A stretch of 18,176 nucleotides of DNA from an uncultured Collinsella sp. (GTDB lineage Bacteria; Actinomycetota; Coriobacteriia; Coriobacteriales; Coriobacteriaceae): NCBI GenBank assembly GCA_900541475.1, contig UQJV01000042.1, positions 1-18,176 of the forward strand, written 5' to 3'. Positions 6,780-14,128 of the stretch are shown in pieces. The stretch's first letter is position 1. Every line of letters starts with the position of its first letter. Under the pieces are notes generated by a model. That model was not told the DNA's origin, searched no databases, and saw only the letters and a program-made list of their open reading frames with translations. A program made the position numbers and the translations under genes.

Positions 6780-6820
6780 TTGATTTTCAATTTCGAGTAT
6801 TCTCGTGAAATTCAAGTCAA
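6780..6820 (+). promoter_or_regulatory. Imperfect dyad overlapping the gap promoter (possible operator)
   Basis: AATTTCGAG (6789-6797) and CTC-GT-GAAATT (6802-6812) form an inverted repeat around TATT with a two-base bulge. The symmetry extends loosely outward through TTGA (6780-6783) and TCAA (6817-6820). It covers the putative -35 box of gap, the position expected for a repressor site. The binding protein is unknown. Confidence 0.4.
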
Positions 6821-6834
6821 AAAAAAGGTATATT
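6805..6834 (+). promoter_or_regulatory. Putative promoter of gap
   Basis: A -35-like GTGAAA (6805-6810), an 18-base spacer ending in an A-tract and GG, and a -10 TATATT (6829-6834, 5 of 6 to TATAAT). This predicts a leader of roughly 65 bases before gap. It is the best-formed promoter in the window and sits in its most AT-rich stretch. Confidence 0.55.
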
Positions 6835-6906
6835 AGGCGAGTGGTTAGTTTGTGGGCCTCAACGGCGGGCGCTGTAGCTTGCGGGGGCCTTACGAAAGGA
6901 GACACA

Positions 6907-7932
6907 ATGGCAGTAAAGGTTGCTATTAACGGCTTCGGTCGCATCGGTCGTCTGGCCTTCCGTCAGATGTTCGGTCATGAGGGCTCCGAGATCGTCGCTA
7001 TCAACGACCTCACCTCTCCCGATATGCTCGCTTACCTGCTGAAGTACGACTCCACGCAGGGCAACTATGCTCGCGATCACGAGGTCGTTGCTGGCGAGGA
7101 TTCCATCACCGTTGACGGCAAGGAGATCAAGATCTACAAGGAAGCCGACGCCAACAACCTGCCTTGGGGCGACCTCGACGTCGACGTCGTTCTCGAGTGC
7201 ACCGGCTTCTACACCAGCAAGGCTAAGGCTCAGGCCCACATCAACGCTGGCGCCAAGAAGGTCGTCATCTCCGCTCCGGCCGGCAGCGATCTGCCCACCA
7301 TCGTGTACAACGTCAACCATGAGACGCTGACCGCTGAGGACAACATCATCTCCGCTGCTTCCTGCACCACCAACTGCCTCGCCCCGATGGCCAAGGGTCT
7401 GAACGACTTCGCTCCCATCGTGTCCGGCATCATGACCACCATTCACGCCTGGACTGGCGACCAGATGCCGCTCGACGGCCCGCAGCGCAAGGGCAACAAG
7501 CGTCGTAGCCGCGCCTGCGCCGTTAACATCGTCCCCAACACCACCGGTGCTGCCAAGGCTATCGGCCTGGTTCTCCCCGAGCTCAACGGCAAGCTCATCG
7601 GTGCCGCCCAGCGCGTCCCGACGCCGACCGGTTCCATCACCAACCTCTACGCTGTCGTTGACAAGAAGGTCACCGTCGACGAGGTCAACGCCGCTATGAA
7701 GGCTTACGCTGCCACCATCTCCGAGACCTTCGGTTACAACGAGGACGACATCGTCTCCACCGACATCATCGGCGAGACCCATGGCTCCATCTTCGACGCC
7801 ACTCAGACCATGTGCTCTGACCTCGGCAACGGCCAGACCCTCGTTCAGGTCACCTCTTGGTACGACAACGAGAACTCCTACACCTCTCAGATGGTCCGCA
7901 CCATCAAGTACTTCGAGAAGTTCGTTGCTTAA
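6907..7932 (+). CDS. gap: Type I glyceraldehyde-3-phosphate dehydrogenase
   Basis: A 341-residue cytoplasmic glycolytic enzyme: glyceraldehyde-3-phosphate + NAD+ + phosphate to 1,3-bisphosphoglycerate. Seen: dinucleotide-binding NGFGRIGR (8-15); Asp34 in AINDLT, typical of NAD rather than NADP preference; catalytic Cys153 in SCTTNC; His180 in TTIH; NIVPNTTGAAKAIG; and the C-terminal WYDNE. Start: ATG 6907 with AAAGGAG at 6895-6901; the open frame back to 6805 covers the promoter and is not coding. Codon use is very biased, typical of a highly expressed gene. A strong terminator follows at 7971-8016, so gap can be made in excess over pgk. It lies 193 bases after whiA, with its own promoter-like element in between. 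Confidence 0.98.
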   Translation: MAVKVAINGFGRIGRLAFRQMFGHEGSEIVAINDLTSPDMLAYLLKYDSTQGNYARDHEVVAGEDSITVDGKEIKIYKEADANNLPWGDLDVDVVLECTGFYTSKAKAQAHINAGAKKVVISAPAGSDLPTIVYNVNHETLTAEDNIISAASCTTNCLAPMAKGLNDFAPIVSGIMTTIHAWTGDQMPLDGPQRKGNKRRSRACAVNIVPNTTGAAKAIGLVLPELNGKLIGAAQRVPTPTGSITNLYAVVDKKVTVDEVNAAMKAYAATISETFGYNEDDIVSTDIIGETHGSIFDATQTMCSDLGNGQTLVQVTSWYDNENSYTSQMVRTIKYFEKFVA

Positions 7933-7970
7933 TTTGGCTTTTAGCGAATAGCTCGTTGAGCGTCTAAAGA

Positions 7971-8016
7971 AGGGCGCGGCCTTGTAGGGCTTACACCCTA
8001 GGGTCGCGCCCTTTTT
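7971..8016 (+). terminator. Intrinsic terminator after gap
   Basis: AGGGCGCGGCC (7971-7981) pairs with GGTCGCGCCCT (8002-8012, one wobble); an inner stem TAGGG (7985-7989)/CCCTA (7996-8000) extends it. A run of five T follows (8012-8016). It lies within the glycolytic cluster, splitting gap from pgk-tpiA-gpmI or allowing partial read-through. Confidence 0.85.
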
Positions 8017-8026
8017 ATAAGAAATC

Positions 8027-8049
8027 GTCTGCCGTAATGGGAGGCAGAC
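8027..8049 (+). repeat. Short leader hairpin upstream of pgk
   Basis: GTCTGCC (8027-8033) and GGCAGAC (8043-8049) form a perfect 7-bp stem with a 9-base loop, just 5' of the pgk ribosome binding site GAAAGG (8056-8061). No promoter is evident between the gap terminator and pgk. It could protect the 5' end of a read-through or processed pgk message (inference). Confidence 0.5.
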
Positions 8050-8072
8050 ACGTACGAAAGGTAGAAGCAAAC

Positions 8073-9263
8073 ATGGCCTTTACCAAGAAGACCGTCCGCG
8101 ACATCGATGTCGACGGCAAGCGCGTTCTCGTCCGCGTTGACTTCAACGTGCCTATCAAGGATGGCGTCGTTGGCGACACCACCCGCATCAAGGCAGCCCT
8201 GCCCACTATCAACTATCTCGTTGAGCACAACGCCCGCGTCATCCTCATGAGCCACCTCGGTCGTCCCGAGGGCACTGGCTTCCAGCCCGAGCTCTCCCTC
8301 GAGCCTGTCGCCAAGAAGCTCGCTGAGCTCTCTGGCCTTGACGTTGCTTTTGTTGCCGACACGTATGGCGAGAAGGCTGCTGAGGCTGTCGCCGCTGTCG
8401 AGCCGGGTAAGGTCCTCGTTCTCGAGAACGTCCGTTTCGACAAGCGTGAGAAGAAGAACGATCCCGAGATCGCCAAGATCCTCGCTTCCTATGGCGACGT
8501 TTTCGTCCTCGACGCCTTCGGCACCGCTCACCGCGCCCAGGGTTCCGTTGTGGGCCCCGCCGATTACCTGCCTGCCGTCGCCGGCTTCCTGCTCGAGAAG
8601 GAGGTCGACACGCTGACTGGCATCTTCGCCGAGCCCGAGCGTCCCTTCGTCGCTATCGTCGGCGGTTCCAAGGTTTCCTCCAAGATCGGCGTTCTCGATC
8701 ACCTCATCGACTCCGCTGACACCCTGATCATCGGTGGCGGTATGGCCTACACCTTCTTCCTGGCTCAGGGCCTGACCGTCGGTCAGTCCCTCAAGGAAGA
8801 GGACTGGGTCGAGCGCGCCGGTGAGATGCTCAAGAAGGCCGAGGAGAAGGGCGTCAAGATCCTGCTCCCCATCGACAACCGCGTTGCCGATCACTTTGGC
8901 GAGGACGCTGTCCCCGAGGTTGTCGCTTCCGACGCTATCCCCGACGATCGTGAGGGTATGGACATCGGCCCCAAGACCGAGGAGCTTTACGCCGAGGCCG
9001 TCAAGGGTGCCAAGACCGTGTTCTGGAACGGCCCCATGGGCGTCTTCGAGTTCGACAACTTCGCTCATGGCACCCAGGCTATCGCCGAGGCTGTTGCTGA
9101 GGCTGATTGCACCTCGATCATCGGTGGTGGCGATTCCGTCGCAGCTGTCAACAAGTTCAACCTGGCCGACAAGATGAGCTGGATCTCCACCGGCGGTGGC
9201 GCTTCCATGGAGCTCGTCGAGGGTAAGGCCCTGCCCGGAGTGGAGGCGCTTCTCGATGCCTAA
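8073..9263 (+). CDS. pgk: Phosphoglycerate kinase
   Basis: A 396-residue monomeric glycolytic kinase: 1,3-bisphosphoglycerate + ADP to 3-phosphoglycerate + ATP. Seen: the substrate-binding RVDFNVP near the N-terminus (21-27) and HLGRPEG (61-67); the conserved WNGPMGVFE before FAHGT; and in the nucleotide domain IIGGGDSVAA and STGGGASMELVEGK near the C-terminus. Length is normal. ATG 8073 is preceded by GAAAGG at 8056-8061; the frame is open back to 8037 but those 12 codons cover the leader hairpin. The stop overlaps the tpiA start by 8 bases (ATGCCTAA). Highly biased codons. First gene of a pgk-tpiA-gpmI unit. Confidence 0.98.
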   Translation: MAFTKKTVRDIDVDGKRVLVRVDFNVPIKDGVVGDTTRIKAALPTINYLVEHNARVILMSHLGRPEGTGFQPELSLEPVAKKLAELSGLDVAFVADTYGEKAAEAVAAVEPGKVLVLENVRFDKREKKNDPEIAKILASYGDVFVLDAFGTAHRAQGSVVGPADYLPAVAGFLLEKEVDTLTGIFAEPERPFVAIVGGSKVSSKIGVLDHLIDSADTLIIGGGMAYTFFLAQGLTVGQSLKEEDWVERAGEMLKKAEEKGVKILLPIDNRVADHFGEDAVPEVVASDAIPDDREGMDIGPKTEELYAEAVKGAKTVFWNGPMGVFEFDNFAHGTQAIAEAVAEADCTSIIGGGDSVAAVNKFNLADKMSWISTGGGASMELVEGKALPGVEALLDA

Positions 9264-10023
9264 TCGCACCCTTCTTATCGCTGGTAACTGGAAGATGAAC
9301 AACGACGTCGCCGAGGCCGCCAAGCTCGCCGACGAGCTGGCCCAGGCTCTGCCCGAGGTTCCGGCTGGCGTCGAGGTGCTCGTCTGCCCTCCGACCATTG
9401 ACATCACCACGGTTCATGACCGCATTCAGGCTGCCCCCATCGCCCTCGGTGCACAGAACGTGTACTGGGAGGCCAAGGGTGCCTTCACCGGTGAGTCCTC
9501 TTGCGACATGCTCAAGTCCGCTGGCTGCACCTACTGCATCATCGGTCACTCCGAGCGTCGCGACTACTTCCACGAGACCGACGAGGATCAGAACAAGAAG
9601 GCCAAGGCTCTCGTTGCCGCCGGTCTTGTTCCCGTCTTCTGCTGCGGCGAGTCCCTCGAGGTCCGCGAGGCCGGCACCTATGTCGAGCACGTCGTGAACC
9701 AGGTCAAGGCTGGCCTTGCTGGTCTTGAGATCACCTGCCCCAAGCAGGTCGTCGTCGCCTACGAGCCCATCTGGGCCATCGGCACCGGCAAGACCGCTAC
9801 CGCCGAGGACGCTCAGGAGGTCTGCGGCGCTATCCGTGAGACCCTCAAGGAGATGTTCGGCGAGGAGCTCGCCAACGGCATCCGCGTTCTCTACGGCGGT
9901 TCCGCCAAGCCCGGCAACATCGCCGAGCTCGTCGCCAAGCCCGACGTTGACGGCGCCCTCGTGGGCGGCGCTTCGCTCAAGGCTGCCGATTTTGCCTCTA
10001 TGGTCGTCAAGGCAGGCGAGTAG
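9256..10023 (+). CDS. tpiA: Triosephosphate isomerase
   Basis: A 255-residue TIM-barrel enzyme interconverting dihydroxyacetone phosphate and glyceraldehyde-3-phosphate. Seen: Lys13 in GNWKMN, His98 in IIGHSERR, catalytic Glu170 in AYEPIWAIGTGKTA, and the phosphate-gripping YGGSAKPGN and GALVGGASL near the end. Start: ATG 9256, giving the standard N-terminus MPNRTLLIAGNWKMN; TGGAGG (9241-9246) within pgk is the ribosome binding site. The frame is open back to 9196 inside pgk but those residues do not belong to the family. It overlaps pgk by 8 bases and is followed 5 bases later by gpmI, so the three genes are co-translated from one message. Confidence 0.98.
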   Translation: MPNRTLLIAGNWKMNNDVAEAAKLADELAQALPEVPAGVEVLVCPPTIDITTVHDRIQAAPIALGAQNVYWEAKGAFTGESSCDMLKSAGCTYCIIGHSERRDYFHETDEDQNKKAKALVAAGLVPVFCCGESLEVREAGTYVEHVVNQVKAGLAGLEITCPKQVVVAYEPIWAIGTGKTATAEDAQEVCGAIRETLKEMFGEELANGIRVLYGGSAKPGNIAELVAKPDVDGALVGGASLKAADFASMVVKAGE

Positions 10024-10028
10024 GACAT

Positions 10029-11582
10029 ATGGCACAGCGTCATCTTCCCGCACTCCTGATCATCATGGACGGCTGCGGCCTGGCCCCGGCCGATGGTGAG
10101 AACGCCGTCGCCGCTGCCAAGACGCCCTTCCTTGATAGCCTGTACGAGAAGTATCCTCACACCACGCTCGGTGCTTCGGGCGAGGACGTGGGTCTTCCCG
10201 ATGGCCAGATGGGTAACTCTGAGGTGGGTCACCTCAACATCGGTGCCGGCCGCATCGTGTTCCAGGAGCTTTCGCGCATCAACAACGCCATCAAGGACGG
10301 CTCCATCGCCAAGAACGAGGTCTTCGTCAAGGCTATGGACGATGTAAAGGCCGAGGGCAAGACTCTCCACCTCATGGGTCTTATGAGCCCTGGCGGTGTT
10401 CATTCTCACATGAACCACGTCGAGGCTCTGGTTAAGATGGCTGCCGAGCACGGTGTCAAGACCGTTCGCGTCCACGCCTTTATGGACGGCCGCGACGTCG
10501 ACCCGCAGTCCGGTGCCGGTTACATGAGTGAGTTCTGCGCCTTCCTGGCCAAGATCTCCGAGGAGACTGGTTGCGACGCTCGCGTTGCCACCGTCTCGGG
10601 CCGTTATTGGGCCATGGACCGCGACAACCGTTGGGAGCGCATCCAGCGCGCCTACGACGTCATGGTCAACGCATCCGATGCCGATACCGACCCTGTTGCC
10701 GGTATCAAGGCCTACTACGAGAAGGATCCGCGCGGCGACGAGTTCGTCGAGCCCTTCGCTGCCCACAACGAGGGCATCCACGAGGGCGACGCGGCCATCT
10801 TCTTCAACTTCCGTCCCGACCGCGCCCGTCAGATGACCCGCGTGTTCACGGACAAGGAGTTCGATGGCTTTGAGCGCGAGCAGATCAAGCTTTCGCACTT
10901 TGTGACGATGACCGAGTACGACCCGACGTTTGACGTCGAGGTCGCCTTCCCCAAGACGTTCCCCGAGAACGTCCTGGCCGACGTTATCGCCGCCAATGGC
11001 CTGAAGCAGCTGCACACCGCCGAGACCGAGAAGTACGCCCACGTGACGTTCTTCCTCAACGGCGGCATCGAGGAGCCCAAGGAGGGCGAGGAGCGCGTGC
11101 TCGTCGCTTCCCCCAAGGTCGCTACCTACGATCTGCAGCCTGAGATGAGCGCTCCCGAGGTTACCGAGAAGCTTGTCGCCGCCATCAACGAGGATCGCGC
11201 TGATTTCTACATCGTGAACTTCGCGAACTGCGACATGGTTGGTCACACCGGTGTCTTCGACGCCGCCGTTAAGGCCGTCGAGGCTGTTGACGATGCCCTG
11301 TCCAAGGTTGTCCCGGCGATTCTCGCCAAGGGCGGCTTTGCGCTGATTACCGCCGACCACGGCAACGCCGATCACATGTTTGACGTTGCTTCCGACGGTT
11401 CCAAGCATCCGTTTACGGCTCACACCACCAACCGCGTCCCGTTCATCATCGTTGATGAGAAGGCCAAGCTCACCGGTATCGAGGACGGCCGTCTTTCCGA
11501 TATCGCTCCGACCATGCTCACCATGGCTGGTATTGAGCCTTCCGCCGAGATGACGGGTCGCGTGCTCGCCACCGAGGCCTAA
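10029..11582 (+). CDS. gpmI: 2,3-bisphosphoglycerate-independent phosphoglycerate mutase
   Basis: A 517-residue metal-dependent (Mn-type) mutase of the alkaline phosphatase superfamily, converting 3- to 2-phosphoglycerate. Seen: the first metal-site motif IIMDGCGL (11-18), where most members have DGWG; the phosphoserine motif MGNSEVGH with Ser64; LMSPGGVHSHMNH (about 118-130); HAFMDGRD; FFNFRPDRARQ; and the C-terminal metal site ITADHGNADHM. Length is that of the family. ATG 10029 lies 5 bases after the tpiA stop. It ends the glycolytic run before a clear terminator. Other actinobacteria such as Mycobacterium use the unrelated cofactor-dependent mutase; having gpmI next to tpiA recalls Clostridium-type glycolytic clusters (established knowledge). 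Confidence 0.97.
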   Translation: MAQRHLPALLIIMDGCGLAPADGENAVAAAKTPFLDSLYEKYPHTTLGASGEDVGLPDGQMGNSEVGHLNIGAGRIVFQELSRINNAIKDGSIAKNEVFVKAMDDVKAEGKTLHLMGLMSPGGVHSHMNHVEALVKMAAEHGVKTVRVHAFMDGRDVDPQSGAGYMSEFCAFLAKISEETGCDARVATVSGRYWAMDRDNRWERIQRAYDVMVNASDADTDPVAGIKAYYEKDPRGDEFVEPFAAHNEGIHEGDAAIFFNFRPDRARQMTRVFTDKEFDGFEREQIKLSHFVTMTEYDPTFDVEVAFPKTFPENVLADVIAANGLKQLHTAETEKYAHVTFFLNGGIEEPKEGEERVLVASPKVATYDLQPEMSAPEVTEKLVAAINEDRADFYIVNFANCDMVGHTGVFDAAVKAVEAVDDALSKVVPAILAKGGFALITADHGNADHMFDVASDGSKHPFTAHTTNRVPFIIVDEKAKLTGIEDGRLSDIAPTMLTMAGIEPSAEMTGRVLATEA

Positions 11583-11608
11583 GAGAAAACGCCAAGCGTT
11601 TCTTTGAA

Positions 11609-11642
11609 GGGGGTTGTCCATATTCGGGCAATCCCCTTTTTT
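11609..11642 (+). terminator. Intrinsic terminator after gpmI
   Basis: GGGGGTTGTCC (11609-11619) pairs with GGGCAATCCCC (11626-11636): 11 base pairs, two of them wobbles, 6-base loop, followed by six T (11637-11642). Closes the pgk-tpiA-gpmI unit. Confidence 0.9.
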
Positions 11643-11701
11643 GGTATTTCTGCCATATCTGCCCCGTCCCCAAATGGCAGGTGGGGGAGTGTCGGGGGTT
11701 G

Positions 11702-11710
11702 TGGTACAGT
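11702..11710 (+). promoter_or_regulatory. Putative extended -10 promoter of secG
   Basis: TGG followed by TACAGT (11705-11710) gives an extended -10 layout (TGn before the hexamer) 36 bases before the secG start and after the gpmI terminator. No clear -35 in the G-rich sequence upstream. Shares the GGTANANT pattern. Confidence 0.5.
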
Positions 11711-11746
11711 ACTGGAGTTTGAATTGTTCTATTAAGGAGCTTATCT

Positions 11747-12001
11747 ATGGGTCCGTTCCAGATTCTTCTGTTTGTCGTTTGGGCTGTCTCTGCCGTGGCG
11801 CTGACGATTCTCGTCCTGATGCATTCCGGTAAGGGCACCGGCGTTTCGGATATGATCGCTAGCTCGCTGTATAACTCCAGCTCTGCCACGGGCGTCATGG
11901 AGCAGAACCTCGATCGCCTGACGGTAATTATGGCCGTCGTTTTTGCCGTGTGCGTCGTCCTGTGCATGTTCTTCTTCCCGCAGGGCATCGTCGGCTACTA
12001 A
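11747..12001 (+). CDS. secG: Preprotein translocase subunit SecG
   Basis: An 84-residue membrane protein, the small auxiliary subunit of the SecYEG channel. Seen: two hydrophobic helices (about residues 5-25 and 58-78) joined by a loop that carries the conserved polar stretch after helix 1, here LMHSGKGTGVSD (24-35), corresponding to the LLQ.GKG motif of SecG. ATG 11747 has AAGGAG at 11734-11739. It is flanked by terminators on both sides, so it is probably transcribed alone. Its place downstream of gap-pgk-tpiA is the conserved actinobacterial arrangement. Confidence 0.93.
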   Translation: MGPFQILLFVVWAVSAVALTILVLMHSGKGTGVSDMIASSLYNSSSATGVMEQNLDRLTVIMAVVFAVCVVLCMFFFPQGIVGY

Positions 12002-12023
12002 GCACGAGCCGCATAAATATTTG

Positions 12024-12054
12024 AAAAGGGTTCCGTAAGTGCGGGACCCTTTTT
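12024..12054 (+). terminator. Intrinsic terminator after secG
   Basis: AAAAGGGTTCC (12024-12034) pairs with GGGACCCTTTT (12043-12053) with one wobble and an 8-base loop; T-run 12050-12054. Confidence 0.88.
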
Positions 12055-12295
12055 GTTTACATATTTGTAACAGAGTCAAAATATCCCCACATACTTCGCC
12101 CAACTAAAGAAATTCTCGACCGTTGACCGGAATTAGCCCCAAATCGTGCATAAAATGCGCTACTGTATTACGAAACGTTGGTCCGTTGTGCATAACCAGC
12201 CATAGCGGCGGGCGGCGTTTTGATGGTTCGGATCGGATTGTCTCGACATGTGTCCGACTGAACATTTCTTTGTCCTATCTCATAAGGAGGATGGC
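12055..12295 (+). promoter_or_regulatory. Upstream region / leader of oppA
   Basis: A 241-base AT-richer gap between the secG terminator and oppA, without a convincing gene. It holds a -35-like TTGACC (12123-12128) and a -10-like TAAAAT (12151-12156), but the 22-base spacing is too long for a standard promoter. An imperfect hairpin near the 3' end pairs GTTC (12226-12229) with GAAC (12260-12263) and TCGGA (12233-12237) with TCCGA (12253-12257). The oppA Shine-Dalgarno AAGGAGG is at 12284-12290. The promoter of the opp operon is expected here but I cannot place it firmly. Confidence 0.4.
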
Positions 12296-13972
12296 ATGGC
12301 TGATTCTATGTTCCACCAGCCCGTTATGGGTCGTCGCGCCTTTGTTGGCGGCACCCTCGCTGCGAGCTCCATGGCTTTTCTTGCCGCATGCGGCAAGAAG
12401 GGCGGCGACGCTTCCGGTTCTGAGTCCGGTTCGACGCTGAACTTCTACATCAACAACCCGGTCTGCATCGACCCCTACAATGTCCAGGAGGACCAGGGCA
12501 CTCAGGTCGAGTACCAGCTCTTTGACGCCCTGACCTCTTATGACGCCGAGAAGGGCGAGATCGTTCCGCTGGCTTGCGAGTCCTTTGAGGCCAACGACGA
12601 CGCCACCGAGTTCACCTTCAAGATCAAGAAGGCCAAGTTCCACAACGGTGACGACGTTACCTCCAAGTCCTTCAAGCTCGGTTGGGAGCGTCTGGTCAAC
12701 ACCAAGTCGGCTATCGCTACCGAGTACGGCCCCTCCGAGGTCTCTTATCACCTTTCCATGGTCGAGGGCTATGACGACCTGCTTGCCGGTAACGCTACCG
12801 AGCTCAGCGGTGTTACTTGCCCCGACGATGAGACTCTCGTCGTCAAGCTGTCTTCCGCTTACGCCGACTTCCCCTTCGTCGCCTCTCACCCGGCTCTGGC
12901 CCCGGTTCCCGAGTGCGCCGAGTCCGATGTCAAGAGCTTCTATCTTGCACCGGTCGGTAACGGCCCGTTCATGATGGACGGCAAGTGGGAGGATGGTCAG
13001 GAGATCAACCTCAAGAAGTTCGACGATTACTATGGCGACAAGGCCAAGATCGATGGCATCCACTTCCAGGTCATCAAGGACATGGAGACTGCTTACAAGG
13101 AGTTCCAGGCCGGTAACCTCGATGTCTGCGACGTTCCCGTTGCTCAGATCGATGCCGCCAAGAAGGATCGCGGCGTGTCTAAGGACGGCTACACCATGGG
13201 TGACGGCGAGCGCATGCTGCTCGGCGCCGAGCCTTCCACGTACTATCTGACCTGCAACACCACGGCCGAGCCGTTCAACAACGCCGACCTGCGTAGGGGC
13301 ATCTCCCTGGCCATCAACCGTGAGGCCATCTGCAAGACCATCTTCAAGGGTACCCGTACCCCTGCCGACGGCATTGTTCCTCCGGGCATCGATGGCTACA
13401 AGGAGGGCGCATGGGAGTTCTGCGCCTACGATGTCGACAAGGCTAACGAGTACCTCGACAAGGTTGCTCCCGCTGGCGCTAACGGGGATCGTGGCATTAG
13501 CGTGACCCTTTCCTACAACCAGGACGGCGGTCACAAGGAGATCATGGAGTCCATCATCGGCGACCTCGCCAAGGTTGGCGTTACCGCTGTCTCCGATACC
13601 CCTGAGTGGTCTGCCCTGCTCGAGCAGTATCAGAACTTTAACTATCAGTTCGGTCGTCTGGGTTGGATTGCCGACTACCCGATCATGGACAACTTCCTGT
13701 ATCCGCTGTTCCACTCCGACTCCCTCGGTGGCGACAACCGCTCCGGTTACAACAATCCCGAGTTCGACGCCAAGGTCGACGAGGCTCGTACTATTGTTGA
13801 CGACGAGGAGCGCGTCGCTAAGATGCAGGAGGCCGACGCAATGGTCGCTGCCGACTGCCCGGTCATCCCGGTGATGTTCTACACGCACACCATCGTCGGC
13901 TCCGATCGCATCAAGCACCTCTATGTCGATCCGCAGAAGCATGCCGATCTGGGTACCGCTGAGCTCGCCTAA
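12296..13972 (+). CDS. oppA: Oligopeptide ABC transporter substrate-binding lipoprotein (SBP family 5)
   Basis: A 558-residue family 5 extracellular solute-binding protein that captures peptides for the permease encoded next to it. Seen: signal peptide with an Arg pair (GRRAFVGG, 12-19), a short hydrophobic stretch and a lipobox FLAAC with Cys32, so a membrane-anchored lipoprotein, possibly exported by the Tat route because of the RRxF pattern. A Gly/Ser-rich linker (36-47) leads into the mature domain starting at LNFYINNPVCIDPYN, with the cluster-typical N-terminal strand and FDALTSYD. Start: ATG 12296, with AAGGAGG 5 bases upstream; the open frame back to 12248 and the out-of-frame ATG at 12291 are rejected. 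Codon bias is strong, as expected for an abundant binding protein. Peptide length preference cannot be read from sequence. Confidence 0.92.
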   Translation: MADSMFHQPVMGRRAFVGGTLAASSMAFLAACGKKGGDASGSESGSTLNFYINNPVCIDPYNVQEDQGTQVEYQLFDALTSYDAEKGEIVPLACESFEANDDATEFTFKIKKAKFHNGDDVTSKSFKLGWERLVNTKSAIATEYGPSEVSYHLSMVEGYDDLLAGNATELSGVTCPDDETLVVKLSSAYADFPFVASHPALAPVPECAESDVKSFYLAPVGNGPFMMDGKWEDGQEINLKKFDDYYGDKAKIDGIHFQVIKDMETAYKEFQAGNLDVCDVPVAQIDAAKKDRGVSKDGYTMGDGERMLLGAEPSTYYLTCNTTAEPFNNADLRRGISLAINREAICKTIFKGTRTPADGIVPPGIDGYKEGAWEFCAYDVDKANEYLDKVAPAGANGDRGISVTLSYNQDGGHKEIMESIIGDLAKVGVTAVSDTPEWSALLEQYQNFNYQFGRLGWIADYPIMDNFLYPLFHSDSLGGDNRSGYNNPEFDAKVDEARTIVDDEERVAKMQEADAMVAADCPVIPVMFYTHTIVGSDRIKHLYVDPQKHADLGTAELA

Positions 13973-13983
13973 GAGTTTGCAGC

Positions 13984-14022
13984 TTCCGTGAGGGTCAAGT
14001 ATTTACGTAGACCTCATGGGAA
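13984..14022 (+). repeat. Hairpin after oppA
   Basis: TTCCGTGAGGGTC (13984-13996) pairs with GACCTCATGGGAA (14010-14022): about 12 base pairs with one bulged G and two wobbles, 13-base loop AAGTATTTACGTA. No T-tract follows. Located 12 bases past the oppA stop, where it could protect the oppA message 3' end. Confidence 0.6.
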
Positions 14023-14045
14023 ACATACAGTTCTCCCTAACCTGG

Positions 14046-14053
14046 GGTAAACT
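14046..14053 (+). promoter_or_regulatory. Putative internal promoter -10 before oppB
   Basis: GG followed by TAAACT (14048-14053), with a weak -35-like CATACA (14024-14029) 18 bases upstream. Matches the GGTANANT pattern. Would allow oppBCDF to be transcribed apart from oppA. Confidence 0.35.
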
Positions 14054-14068
14054 GGCTGATGGTAATTT

Positions 14069-14098
14069 TGGGATGCCGGTCTGGCGATCGGCATCCCA
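14069..14098 (+). terminator. Hairpin between oppA and oppB (weak or partial terminator)
   Basis: TGGGATGCCG (14069-14078) is perfectly complementary to CGGCATCCCA (14089-14098), 10 base pairs with a 10-base loop, followed by only TTTAGGTT. The poor T-tract suggests partial termination, a common way of making more binding protein than permease. Confidence 0.55.
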
Positions 14099-14128
14099 TT
14101 TAGGTTAATCCCTAGATAGGGGAGTGGT

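Noticed and set aside
6901..6905. GACAC, the core of the Streptomyces WhiA binding motif, just before the gap start
   Set aside because: A 5-base match is expected often by chance, and it lies between the Shine-Dalgarno and start codon, a poor place for the known mode of action.
12123..12156. TTGACC / TAAAAT as the oppA promoter
   Set aside because: The spacer is 22 bases, outside the usual range; kept only as a remark on the region.
12123..12440. Plus-strand frame of 105 codons upstream of and overlapping oppA
   Set aside because: It runs into the oppA signal peptide region in another frame, has no ribosome binding site and no family resemblance.
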